Shown in pieces: positions 1-8,178 of a stretch of 64,000 nucleotides of DNA. Under the pieces are notes generated by a model. That model was not told the DNA's origin. It did not search any database and saw nothing but the letters and a program-made list of their open reading frames with translations. The DNA is from Bryobacteraceae bacterium (GTDB lineage Bacteria > Acidobacteriota > Terriglobia > Bryobacterales > Bryobacteraceae): positions 40,923-104,922 of the forward strand of contig JASHNT010000064.1 in the NCBI GenBank assembly GCA_030041495.1, in the 5' to 3' direction. A program made the translations under genes and the position numbers. Position 1 is the first letter of the stretch, and every line of letters begins with the position of its first letter.

Positions 1-10
1 GCTTCGGGAC

Positions 11-598
11 TCATCTGTTCTTGGTTTTCGAGATTGCTTGCCAAATTTCCCTCACTCCCCGGCCGGTAATGGCCGAGCACTCCAATAACTGGCCCGCGTA
101 TCCATCCCGCAGGGCTTGTCTACTCCGATGCTGCTCTCTCTGCGATCCGAGCTTGTCACATTTCGTCACGGCCACCATGTAGGGCCGTTGGTGGGCTTCC
201 AGCCATTCGCGCAACTCCAGATCCTGATCCATCCATCCGCGCCGCGCGTCGATCAAAACCACCGCCAGCGCCAGAGTATGGCGGCCCACCAGATAGCTCT
301 CGATCAAATCCTTCCATTGCCGCTTAATTTCCGGCCGGACGCGGGCGTATCCATAGCCGGGCAAGTCGACGAAGCGGTAGCCGCCGTCGACCTGATAGAA
401 ATTGATCAACTGCGTACAGCCTGGCCGCGAACTGACCCTGGCCAACTCCGCCTTCGGCCCGGCGCCTCCCGATCCGATCAGCGCGTTCAACAGGCTGGAC
501 TTCCCGACGTTGCTGCGGCCGAGGAACGCGATCTCGGGCTCCGCAGCGGGCGGAAATTGATCCGGCCGGGCTGCACTTATTATAAACCGCGCCGACAT
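11..598 (-). CDS. engB: Ribosome biogenesis GTPase EngB/YsxC
   Basis: A 195-residue TrmE-Era-EngA-EngB-Septin GTPase, the usual length for EngB, a factor acting late in large-subunit ribosome assembly in the cytoplasm. The G1 loop GRSNVGKSS lies at residues 27-35, a switch I region with RPGCTQ at 58-63, G3 DLPGYG at 78-83, G4 TKCDK near 145 and a G5-like SAITGRG near the C-terminus. It starts at an ATG at 598 and ends in TGA. It lies about 100 bp downstream of lon on the same strand; lonA-ysxC adjacency is also known from Bacillus, which supports the assignment. Confident from motifs, length and neighbourhood. Confidence 0.95.
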   Translation of the reverse strand: MSARFIISAARPDQFPPAAEPEIAFLGRSNVGKSSLLNALIGSGGAGPKAELARVSSRPGCTQLINFYQVDGGYRFVDLPGYGYARVRPEIKRQWKDLIESYLVGRHTLALAVVLIDARRGWMDQDLELREWLEAHQRPYMVAVTKCDKLGSQREQHRSRQALRDGYAGQLLECSAITGRGVREIWQAISKTKNR

Positions 599-698
599 GT
601 GTGGGAATGTGAGGCAAGCTCAAAAATGGCCTAACTTACTTTGCCGCGGACGCCGTGGGGAACCCGGGCTGGAAAAACCTCTTCGTGTGACGATCGAA

Positions 699-3149
699 TT
701 ACTGAGTAACTTTTTCCTCGCGGCTCCGCGCCACGATCTCCGCAGCCGTCAGCATGCCGGAGAGAGGGGCCATTTCCAGGTCCCGCTCCAGCGCGATCTT
801 CAACACTTCGTCCATGGAATTGACGAAGTGCAACTTCATTTCGTTGCGGATGTTCTCCGGAATATCCGGAAGATCCTTCTCATTGTCCGTGGGCAGGACT
901 ACTTCGAAGATGCCCTGGCGGTGGGCCGCCAGAAGCTTTTCCTTCAGCCCACCGATGGGCAGCACGCGGCCTCGCACGGTGATTTCTCCGGTCATGGCGA
1001 TGTCGGCGCGCACCGGGATGCTGGTCAGCGCGCTGGTGATGCTGGTGGCAATGGTGATGCCGGCCGAGGGTCCGTCCTTGGGAATCGCGCCCTCAGGAAC
1101 GTGCAGGTGAATGTCCAGGTGCCGGTAGAAATCGCGGGGCAGTCCCATGTGGTGGGAGCGGCTGCGCACGTAGCTCATGGCCGCCTGCGCCGATTCCTGC
1201 ATCACGTCGCCGAGCTTGCCGGTGGTGGTCAGCCTTCCGCGGCCTTCCATGATTGCGGCCTCGGTGGTCAGAATTGAGCCGCCGACTTCGGTCCAAGCCA
1301 AACCCACCGTCGCGCCGACTTCGTTCCTGCGGTCGGTGAGCTGCTCGCGGAATTTTTGCGGTCCCAGCAGCTCGCCCACCTTGGCGGCGGTGATGACGGC
1401 TTTGTCGATTTTCTTCGCAACCGGCTTTTCCCCGCCCTTTTCCGGGGCCGGCGATTGTGCGTTCACCACGGCGCGCGCGACCTTGCGGCACACGTTGCCG
1501 ATCTCGCGCTCCAGGTTGCGCACGCCCGCTTCGCGAGTGTAGTGCTGGGTCAGCTCCTGGATGCCTTCGTCGGGGAATTCGATCTCCCCACTGTTGACGC
1601 CGGTTTCCTTGGTCTGCTTCGGCACCAGGAAGCGCTTGGCGATCTCCATTTTTTCGAGCTCAGTATAGCCGGAGAGCCGGATCACTTCCATGCGGTCCTG
1701 CAAGGCCGGCGGAATGGTGTGCAGTACGTTAGCCGTGGCGATGAAAAACACCTGGCTGAGATCGTATTCGACGTCCAGGTAGTGGTCCATGAACATGTAG
1801 TTCTGCTCCGGATCGAGGACTTCCAAAAGAGCCGCCGACGGATCGCCGCGGAAGTCAGTGGACATCTTGTCGATTTCATCCAGCATGAACACCGGGTTGC
1901 GCACGCCAGCCTTCTTCATCATCTGCAGGATCTGGCCGGGAAGAGCGCCGATGTAGGTGCGGCGATGGCCACGGACTTCGGCTTCGTCGCGAACTCCGCC
2001 GAGGGACAGGCGCACGAACTTGCGGCCGGTGGCCTTGGCGATCGACATGCCCAGCGAAGTTTTGCCCACGCCCGGAGGGCCGACAAAGCATAGAATCGAG
2101 CCTTTGGGATCTTTAACCAGGCGGCGCACGGCCAGAAATTCGAGAATGCGCTCCTTAATCTTCTCCAAGCCGTAGTGGTCGCTTTCGAGTACCGACTGGG
2201 CGTGCGGCAGATCGCGGATTTCTTTGGATTTTTTCTTCCACGGCACGGCCAGCAGCCAGTCCAGGTAGTTGCGCGACACGGTGGATTCGGCCGACATGGG
2301 CGGCATCTGCTCCAGCCGCTTCAACTCCGCCATGGCCTTTTCCTGGGCGTCCTTGGTCATGCCGGCGGATTCGATTTTCTTTTTGAGCTCGTCGAATTCG
2401 CTCTTTTCGCCGCGGCCCAGCTCTTTTTGGATGGCCTTGATCTTCTCGTTGAGGTAGTACTCTTTTTGAGCCTTGTCGATCTGGCGTTTCACGCGGCCCT
2501 GAATGCTGCGGTCGACGTTGAGTTTTTCGATCTCGACGTCCAGCATTTCCGCGACGCGGGTCAAACGGTCGATGGGGTCGAAGATTTCGAGCAGCTCCTG
2601 CTTCTCTTCAAGCGCCAGTTGCAGATTGGCGCCCACGGTGTCGGCGAGCTTGCCGGGATCGTCGGGGCGAATCGCCGCGACCATCGAATCGTAATTGACG
2701 TTCTGGCTGATCTTGACGTACTGCTCGAACAGGCTGGTGACGCGCGAGGTGAGGGCATCGAGCTGCGGGCCCTGCTCCACGCGGAAGCTTGTGGTCTTGA
2801 TGGTGGCGCGGAAGAAGCCCTCCTCCTCGCTCACGGAAAGAATTTTGCCGCGCTCCATTCCCTCGACCAGCACCTTGATGTTGCCGTCGGACTGTTTGAC
2901 GCTCTGAACGATCTTGGCGACGGTGCCGACCGAAAAGATCTCGTCGGGACGCGGCTCATCCACGCTGGCGTCGTGCTGCGCGGCGAGGAAAATGCACCGG
3001 TCGCCGTGCTCCAACGCCTCTTCGAGCGCGCGGACGCTCGATTCCCGCCCGACCACAAAGGGGGTCATCATGTGCGGGAAGATGACCACTTCCCGGATGG
3101 GCATCATCGGCAAACGCCGCGTTTCGGTCTTGTCTTTGGAACTGAGCAT
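699..3149 (-). CDS. lon: ATP-dependent protease La (Lon)
   Basis: An 816-residue LonA-type cytoplasmic protease for misfolded and regulatory proteins. It has an N-terminal substrate-binding (LAN) domain in about residues 10-210, a helical linker, and an AAA+ module with Walker A GPPGVGKT near 353-360 and Walker B FMLDEIDK. The C-terminal protease domain carries the catalytic serine in PKDGPSAG near 693 and the dyad lysine in [12 protein letters not shown] near 737. Length and domain order are canonical. It starts at ATG 3149, stops at TAA, and sits between clpX upstream and engB downstream, a classic protease cluster. The leader before the ATG is AT-rich without a clear Shine-Dalgarno sequence. 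Confidence 0.97.
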   Translation of the reverse strand: MLSSKDKTETRRLPMMPIREVVIFPHMMTPFVVGRESSVRALEEALEHGDRCIFLAAQHDASVDEPRPDEIFSVGTVAKIVQSVKQSDGNIKVLVEGMERGKILSVSEEEGFFRATIKTTSFRVEQGPQLDALTSRVTSLFEQYVKISQNVNYDSMVAAIRPDDPGKLADTVGANLQLALEEKQELLEIFDPIDRLTRVAEMLDVEIEKLNVDRSIQGRVKRQIDKAQKEYYLNEKIKAIQKELGRGEKSEFDELKKKIESAGMTKDAQEKAMAELKRLEQMPPMSAESTVSRNYLDWLLAVPWKKKSKEIRDLPHAQSVLESDHYGLEKIKERILEFLAVRRLVKDPKGSILCFVGPPGVGKTSLGMSIAKATGRKFVRLSLGGVRDEAEVRGHRRTYIGALPGQILQMMKKAGVRNPVFMLDEIDKMSTDFRGDPSAALLEVLDPEQNYMFMDHYLDVEYDLSQVFFIATANVLHTIPPALQDRMEVIRLSGYTELEKMEIAKRFLVPKQTKETGVNSGEIEFPDEGIQELTQHYTREAGVRNLEREIGNVCRKVARAVVNAQSPAPEKGGEKPVAKKIDKAVITAAKVGELLGPQKFREQLTDRRNEVGATVGLAWTEVGGSILTTEAAIMEGRGRLTTTGKLGDVMQESAQAAMSYVRSRSHHMGLPRDFYRHLDIHLHVPEGAIPKDGPSAGITIATSITSALTSIPVRADIAMTGEITVRGRVLPIGGLKEKLLAAHRQGIFEVVLPTDNEKDLPDIPENIRNEMKLHFVNSMDEVLKIALERDLEMAPLSGMLTAAEIVARSREEKVTQ

Positions 3150-3245
3150 GGTAATTAAAAAAGAACGAACCCTGGCGGGACTTAGACGAATAGCACTTGC
3201 TGAAATCCGGGCGGCATGTTCCAGCGCAAGCCTGGCCCGGCGCTA

Positions 3246-4523
3246 CTACCCCGCCTTTTCCAGCAAGGCCATGTTGATCTTCTGGGTCATGACCATTTCC
3301 TTGGTGACCAGAAACTCGCGAACCTTCTTGTAAGAGGGGAGGTAATACATCAGGTCCAACATCAAGTCTTCCAGGATCATGCGCAGACCGCGCGCGCCTA
3401 CTTTGCGCTCCATGGCGAGTTGCGCAATGGCTTCCAGCGCGTCATCACTAAACTTCAGTCTAACATTCTCGAACTCGAACAGCTTCTGATACTGGCGGAT
3501 GATGGCGTTCTTGGGCTTGCTCAGGATCTGCACCAGAGCTTCCTTGCTCAAATCCTCCAGCACCGCGACCACCGGGAGGCGCCCGATAAACTCGGGAATA
3601 AAGCCGCCCTTAATGAGATCGACGGGTTGCACCTGTTCCAGTAGCCCCAAGTCGCGGCGGCCGGAGCTACCCGGACGCCGGCTGGCCTCCCGGGCGGCTT
3701 CTTCCGGGTTCGAAAACCCAATGGTCCGCGTGCCCACCCGGCGCGAGATGGTCTTTTCAAGACCAATAAATGCCCCGCCGCAGATGAACAGGATGTTGGT
3801 GGTATCGACCGGCGTGAACTCCTGGTGCGGATGCTTGCGCCCGCCCTGCGGGGGCACGTTGGCGATGGTTCCCTCCAGGATCTTGAGCAGGGCCTGCTGG
3901 ACGCCTTCACCCGACACGTCACGCGTGATGGATGGGTTTTCGTCCTTGCGCCCGATCTTATCGATCTCATCTATATAGATGATGCCCTGTTGGCAGCGCT
4001 GCACGTCCCAATCGGCGTTTTGGAGCAGGCGCAGGATAATATTTTCGACATCTTCGCCGACGTAGCCAGCCTCAGTCAAAGTGGTGGCATCGACGATGGC
4101 GAAGGGCACGTCCAGGATGCGGGCCAGCGTCTGGGCCAGCAGAGTCTTGCCGGTGCCGGTGGGACCAATCAGCAGGATGTTGGATTTGGAAAGCTCGACC
4201 TCCCCGCTGCGAGCCTTGTTCATTTGGATGCGCTTGTAGTGGTTGTAGACAGCGACCGCCAGCTTCTTCTTGGTAGCTTCCTGGCCGATCACGTATTGAT
4301 CCAGGTACTCTTTTAGCTCCAATGGCTTAGGGAGCTTGTGCGGGGCACCGTACTGCTGCTCATGCCGGTCGTCTTCAAGGATCGAGTTGCAGACGGCAAT
4401 GCATTCATCGCAAATATAGGCGCGAGGGTAGTCTGAGGGGGAGGAGATCAGCTTTCCAACAACGTCTTGGCTCTTATGACAGAAGGAACAACGTAACGAA
4501 TCGTCGGCGCCAGCACGCTTCAC
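3246..4523 (-). CDS. clpX: ATP-dependent Clp protease ATP-binding subunit ClpX
   Basis: A 425-residue AAA+ unfoldase that recognises substrates and feeds them to ClpP. The N-terminal C4 zinc finger uses Cys12, Cys15, Cys38 and Cys41. Walker A GPTGTGKT lies near 119-126 and Walker [11 protein letters not shown] near 180-190. The start is a GTG at 4523 preceded by GGAG about seven bases upstream. The gene heads the clpX-lon-engB run on the minus strand. No clpP or tig lies upstream, where these often occur; a response-regulator gene is found instead. ClpP must therefore be encoded elsewhere. Assignment is confident. Confidence 0.97.
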   Translation of the reverse strand: MKRAGADDSLRCSFCHKSQDVVGKLISSPSDYPRAYICDECIAVCNSILEDDRHEQQYGAPHKLPKPLELKEYLDQYVIGQEATKKKLAVAVYNHYKRIQMNKARSGEVELSKSNILLIGPTGTGKTLLAQTLARILDVPFAIVDATTLTEAGYVGEDVENIILRLLQNADWDVQRCQQGIIYIDEIDKIGRKDENPSITRDVSGEGVQQALLKILEGTIANVPPQGGRKHPHQEFTPVDTTNILFICGGAFIGLEKTISRRVGTRTIGFSNPEEAAREASRRPGSSGRRDLGLLEQVQPVDLIKGGFIPEFIGRLPVVAVLEDLSKEALVQILSKPKNAIIRQYQKLFEFENVRLKFSDDALEAIAQLAMERKVGARGLRMILEDLMLDLMYYLPSYKKVREFLVTKEMVMTQKINMALLEKAG

Positions 4524-4564
4524 CGGGATCTCCTGATCAGCATAAAAGTATACAGGACATTTCG

Positions 4565-4570
4565 ATTATA
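4565..4570 (-). promoter_or_regulatory. Probable -10 element of the clpX promoter
   Basis: On the minus strand these six bases read TATAAT, a perfect sigma-70 -10 hexamer about 40 bases before the clpX GTG, in a locally AT-rich stretch. A second -10-like TATACT lies at about 4548-4553. No good -35 hexamer stands 16-18 bases upstream. The call rests on the hexamer and its position. Confidence 0.4.
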
Positions 4571-4911
4571 GCCGAGTTCTAGGTTTTGCACCACGCGGCT
4601 CTCGCCTAAAGGTACTACCCGGGGGTCCAGCAGAGACATGGCCTGAGACCGGAGATCAACGGGAGATGCGGGACGGGCTGTGAAATTTGATCCCGCTTAG
4701 CGAGGCACTTCTCAAAGGACGAGCGCGCGGATTCTCCCGCGCCTACCGATATTTTCGTGCGCGCCGCTGACGCCGTCCATTTGACTATGGCGCCGTTGAC
4801 TTGCGGCATAGGGATTCGGAGAACAGGAGGTCTGGGCGAACGGCCGGCATACGCTCGCGGCGGCGGCCCACTTTGGGCTCACGGGCCGCTCGGTTTAGAC
4901 GGGCGACGGTC
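4571..4911. other. Non-coding stretch between the GGDEF gene and clpX
   Basis: About 340 bases without a convincing gene. Short open frames on both strands (for example around 4615-4809) resemble no family I know and have shadow-type composition. The stretch holds the clpX promoter side and, near its low-coordinate relation to the GGDEF gene, a hairpin at 4863-4889. No clpP remnant is visible. Confidence 0.5.
4863..4889 (-). terminator. Hairpin downstream of the GGDEF gene
   Basis: GCGGCCC at 4863-4869 pairs with GGGCCGC at 4883-4889 across a 13-base loop. It lies within about 50 bases past the stop of the response-regulator/GGDEF gene in its reading direction. There is no following T run, so this is a weak terminator-like hairpin. 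Confidence 0.3.
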
Positions 4912-5853
4912 TCAGGCCGGCGGTAGCACCACCACCCGATTGCGGCCCTGGTTCTTGGCCATGTAGAGAGCATTATCGGCCACGCGAATCAGGTTCTCGG
5001 CTTGCGCGGGAACTCCGGGACGCCAACTGGTGCCTCCGAAGCTGCCGGTGACCAGGTGCCGTGCGTCGTTGATCAGCATCGGCTCATTGGCCAGAGCCGC
5101 GCGCATCCGTTCACCCTGGCTGGCGGTGCAACTTTCGTCGCAGCCGGGCAGGATGATGAGGAACTCTTCTCCTCCGTAGCGGCCGATGGAATCATAGGGC
5201 CGCATGGAAGCGAGCATCCTGCGGGAGAACTCGCGCAGCACGGCGTCGCCGGCGAAGTGACCGAAGGTGTCGTTGACGTTCTTGAAACGGTCCAAATCCG
5301 CCAGCACCACCCCGACTTGCCGGTTCTCACGCGCCGCGCGGGTAAGCTCACGCTGCAGGATGTCGAGAATGGAGGAGCGGTTCCACAGCCGGGTCAGAAA
5401 ATCCTTGGTGGCCTGTTCACGCAGTTCCTCACGGGCCGCCAGGAGCTCGCGCTGCAGGTCGATAATGCGGGTTCCAGCGCGCAGCCGCACCTTGAGCTCA
5501 TGTTGATCGAAAGGCTTGGTCAAATAGTCGTCCGCGCCGGATTCCAACCCTTCGATCAAGTCCTCCCGTTGGCTCTTGGAGCTGAGCAGCAATAGGTAGG
5601 TATATGCCGCCGAGGGAGATCCCTTGGAATGCTCGCGCAGCCGTTTGCAGACTTCGGGCCCGGTGAGACCCGGCATCACCCAATCCAGGATGGCAATCCG
5701 CGGCGCGTCATCTTGTTTCAACGCGTTCCAGGCTTCCAGCCCGTCGCAGGCCACCACGACCTCATAGCCCCACTTGCGGAGCGTGGCGTCCAGCAGGTGC
5801 CGCGAAACTATACTGTCGTCGGCGATTAGGATTCGCATGGGAGACGCAACCAA
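4912..5853 (-). CDS. Response regulator with diguanylate cyclase (GGDEF) output
   Basis: A 313-residue protein with an N-terminal receiver domain (acidic pair Asp12-Asp13, phospho-acceptor Asp57, conserved lysine in YLTKPFD) and a C-terminal GGDEF domain from about residue 150. The active-site motif is GGEEF near 226-230, so it should make cyclic di-GMP from GTP. RPYD exactly five residues before GGEEF is a canonical RxxD inhibitory site, so product feedback is likely. Residue 1 is a TTG with AAAGGA upstream; an internal ATG at residue 6 (MRILIADD) is the alternative start. A partner histidine kinase is not in the window. Confidence 0.92.
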   Translation of the reverse strand: MVASPMRILIADDSIVSRHLLDATLRKWGYEVVVACDGLEAWNALKQDDAPRIAILDWVMPGLTGPEVCKRLREHSKGSPSAAYTYLLLLSSKSQREDLIEGLESGADDYLTKPFDQHELKVRLRAGTRIIDLQRELLAAREELREQATKDFLTRLWNRSSILDILQRELTRAARENRQVGVVLADLDRFKNVNDTFGHFAGDAVLREFSRRMLASMRPYDSIGRYGGEEFLIILPGCDESCTASQGERMRAALANEPMLINDARHLVTGSFGGTSWRPGVPAQAENLIRVADNALYMAKNQGRNRVVVLPPA

Positions 5854-5926
5854 TTCCCCGGTATCCTTTCAAGGTACCTTATTCTCTTTACTTATCGCTT
5901 AGATACCGAAAGACTTGATAGCGAGG

Positions 5927-6859
5927 TTAACGCGGGGCGGATTGGAGGGGTAAGTAAGCCGCCCCGTAAAGCCCAGCCTGGTTACCGAGTTGCGCGGGTT
6001 CGATGCGCGTGGGAGCCGAGCCCAAAGTGGCCCGGTAGGTGAAGCTGCGACGCTCAACTTCGGCCAGCAACGACGGCGCAAAGAACTTCCACGCCGGGAG
6101 CGGCCCGCCGCTTAACAGGTAGAGCGGGAAATTGAAGATATTGATCAGGCTGGCGATGACGATGCCCAGCGATTCGCCCATGGCGCCGAAGATGGCGAGA
6201 GCCCGATCATCGCCGGCCTCGGCAAAATCGAACACGTCCTGGGAGCTCAGATTGTCGCCCAGCTTCATCAGCCGCGCCATGGCGCCAATAGCGGTGGCGG
6301 AGGCGTGCTTTTCCACGCAACCGCGGTTGCCACACCCGCACGGGTAGCCATTGGGAGACACAGTGATGTGACCCAGTTCTCCGGCCATGCCCTGCGCGCC
6401 ATGGAGAACTCGTCCGCCGGCGATAATGCCGCCGCCGATTCCAGTGCCGAGAGTGAGCAGCACCAGATCCTCGACGTCGCGCCCCGCGCCCATCCAAGAC
6501 TCGCCCATAGCGGCCGCATTGGCGTCGTTCTCCAGAATCACCTTGGTGCCCAGACTTTTTTCGATGCGGTCACGCATGGGATAGCCGTTGAAGCCCGGGT
6601 TTTGAGCCCATCCGGCGATGACTCCGGTGTCCATGCGGATGAATCCCGGTACGCCGATGCCGACACCCGCCAGCTCCGCCGCGCCTAGCCGCGTTTCGAG
6701 CGCCTGAATCGAAGCGACCATGTCGGCGACCACGGCATCCGGTCCGGCCTGGATGGGCGTACTGCCGGCGATTTTATCCAACATCTTTCCGTCCTCGGTG
6801 ATCGCCGCGGCGCGCAGGTTGGTGCCGCCCATGTCCACGCCAATCGAATATCGACCCAT
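5927..6859 (-). CDS. ROK-family sugar kinase (probable glucokinase)
   Basis: A 310-residue ROK-fold protein. The N-terminal phosphate loop DMGGTN is at residues 9-14. The ROK signature region contains GELGHITV and a zinc-binding CGCGNRGCVE segment near 170-182, typical of kinases that phosphorylate glucose or related hexoses with ATP. There is no N-terminal helix-turn-helix, so it is an enzyme rather than a ROK repressor. ATG start, TAA stop. It stands alone, divergent from the gene at 6991. The substrate (glucose, fructose or an N-acetylhexosamine) cannot be fixed from sequence. Confidence 0.88.
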   Translation of the reverse strand: MGRYSIGVDMGGTNLRAAAITEDGKMLDKIAGSTPIQAGPDAVVADMVASIQALETRLGAAELAGVGIGVPGFIRMDTGVIAGWAQNPGFNGYPMRDRIEKSLGTKVILENDANAAAMGESWMGAGRDVEDLVLLTLGTGIGGGIIAGGRVLHGAQGMAGELGHITVSPNGYPCGCGNRGCVEKHASATAIGAMARLMKLGDNLSSQDVFDFAEAGDDRALAIFGAMGESLGIVIASLINIFNFPLYLLSGGPLPAWKFFAPSLLAEVERRSFTYRATLGSAPTRIEPAQLGNQAGLYGAAYLPLQSAPR

Positions 6860-6990
6860 GCCGAGAGCAGGATAGCAGGTTCACATGGCCGCCGAGTGAC
6901 GCCAAGTAACTTGTGTAATCCTTCGAACATCTCTACTATTGACTGTGCTAGTAATCGGCAGAAGTGCCGATAATACTGTCAGGAGACCGT

Positions 6991-7632
6991 ATGGAAACCT
7001 TGGGCAACCGAAGATTCGTCGAGGTTCCCGGGACCAGAACCCACGAGTTGCCGCCCTTGCTGGTACGCATGAGTCCGGACGTGAAGCGGCTGGACAAAGT
7101 CATGAACATGGCCAGCAATCTTGTGGAGCAGGAGGACATGATCCCCGTTGCATCTGTCGATCCGCCCGGAGAACACTGGGAAGCCGTACAGATGGAGCTG
7201 GATCGCCGCCGGATGGACCTGGCGGTGAACCTGGTGGAGCAGTACGTGAAGTTAGTCGAGCACTGGCAATGGGGCGACAGCATCCTGGAATGGATCCGCC
7301 AATGCGAGATTACCTTCGGAGCCCGGCTGGAATTGCGCAATCTGTTGAGCGCGGATATATGGCCGCACGCCGGCCGTTCGAGTTTCGTGCTGCTCCTGGA
7401 AGATAAGGCCGTCAAGACCGGCGGAGTTGCGCTCGAAAAAGCCGTCGGGATGCGGTTGACCTTCCGCCAGCCGCCCCCGCTCAAATGCTTCTCCGACCAG
7501 TTTTTGATCTACCTGAACTCGCCAGTAGCCAACTCGGCGTATCGGACCTGGGCCGGAATGAGCAAGGCTCCGGTCAGTTCCCTTCCGCCGGAGCGGTTTC
7601 ACTTCGACGTGGTGAACATGAGCCTCGACTAG
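6991..7632 (+). CDS. Hypothetical protein, mixed alpha/beta, no signal peptide
   Basis: I do not recognise this 213-residue protein. The ATG at 6991 has AGGAG at 6981-6985, a good ribosome binding site; an in-frame GTG at 6964 has none. The middle (about residues 50-110) is helix-rich and acidic, with repeated NLVEQ segments (MASNLVEQED and AVNLVEQYVK). The C-terminal half is more beta-like. No transmembrane segment or catalytic motif is apparent. It is a single gene between the divergent ROK kinase and padR. GC content and codon use match the surroundings, so it is probably a real cytoplasmic protein of unknown role. Confidence 0.7.
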   Translation: METLGNRRFVEVPGTRTHELPPLLVRMSPDVKRLDKVMNMASNLVEQEDMIPVASVDPPGEHWEAVQMELDRRRMDLAVNLVEQYVKLVEHWQWGDSILEWIRQCEITFGARLELRNLLSADIWPHAGRSSFVLLLEDKAVKTGGVALEKAVGMRLTFRQPPPLKCFSDQFLIYLNSPVANSAYRTWAGMSKAPVSSLPPERFHFDVVNMSLD

Positions 7633-7737
7633 AGGTTCGCCGCGTTGATCTCCTGGTCGCTGTAACCACACGCACAAATACCGGTATATTCAGGCAGCCG
7701 TCTTGTAGTCGATGATCGACTGGAGTATGCTACCAGC

Positions 7738-8088
7738 ATGCCACGACGCGAATCGCCCTTGCAAAGCGAGATGCTGCAGGGAACTCTCGACATGTTGATC
7801 CTCCAGACGCTGGTACTGGGCCCGGCGCACGGGCACACCATCGCGCACGCCATCGAAAGGGGCTCCGAGGAGGTGCTGCAGATTGAGCATGGGTCGCTCT
7901 ACCCTGCCCTCCATCGCTTGGAAGACCGCGGCTGGATCGCGTCGTTTTGGGGAACTTCGGAGAACAATCGCAAGGCTCGGTATTACCGATTGACGCCGGC
8001 GGGGCGCAAGCAGTTGACGGCGCAGACCGCGCGCTGGGAAGAAGTAGTGCGGGCGATCGGAAGGATTCTCAAGCCGGCGGCCGAGTAG
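7738..8088 (+). CDS. PadR-family transcriptional regulator (acidobacterial type)
   Basis: A 116-residue winged-helix regulator. The N-terminus ([13 protein letters not shown], then [11 protein letters not shown]) and the wing [14 protein letters not shown] are the PadR signature, followed by [13 protein letters not shown]. Its size and its place directly before two MacB-like permeases match the PadR subfamily that accompanies orphan permeases in Acidobacteria (TIGR03433-like, from memory). It probably represses its own transcript and the downstream permease genes, only 90 bases away, in response to an unknown ligand. Confidence 0.9.
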   Translation: MPRRESPLQSEMLQGTLDMLILQTLVLGPAHGHTIAHAIERGSEEVLQIEHGSLYPALHRLEDRGWIASFWGTSENNRKARYYRLTPAGRKQLTAQTARWEEVVRAIGRILKPAAE

Positions 8089-8178
8089 GCTACGCCTACC
8101 TTCGGTAGCCGCGGCGAGCTGGGGAAATTGGCGGCGCGGAGCTGCGCGGTTCGATGAGTTTCGTGGGAGCAGGTCGGG
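8089..8178 (+). repeat. Intergenic leader duplicated at 10786-10878
   Basis: The 90 bases before the first permease and the 93 bases before the second share recognisable blocks in the same order: a start TAGGCT..CCTA, GCAGCCGCGGCGA-like, GCTGCGCGGTTCG, CGTGGGAG and a final GGGATGAGCTGGCGAAG running into both coding regions. The duplication unit therefore included the leader and not only the reading frame. A conserved translational or regulatory element may lie here. Confidence 0.6.

Noticed and set aside
2175..3158. Long open frame on the plus strand opposite lon
   Set aside because: It is antisense to a confidently assigned gene, has no family features and no ribosome binding site. High GC keeps shadow frames open.
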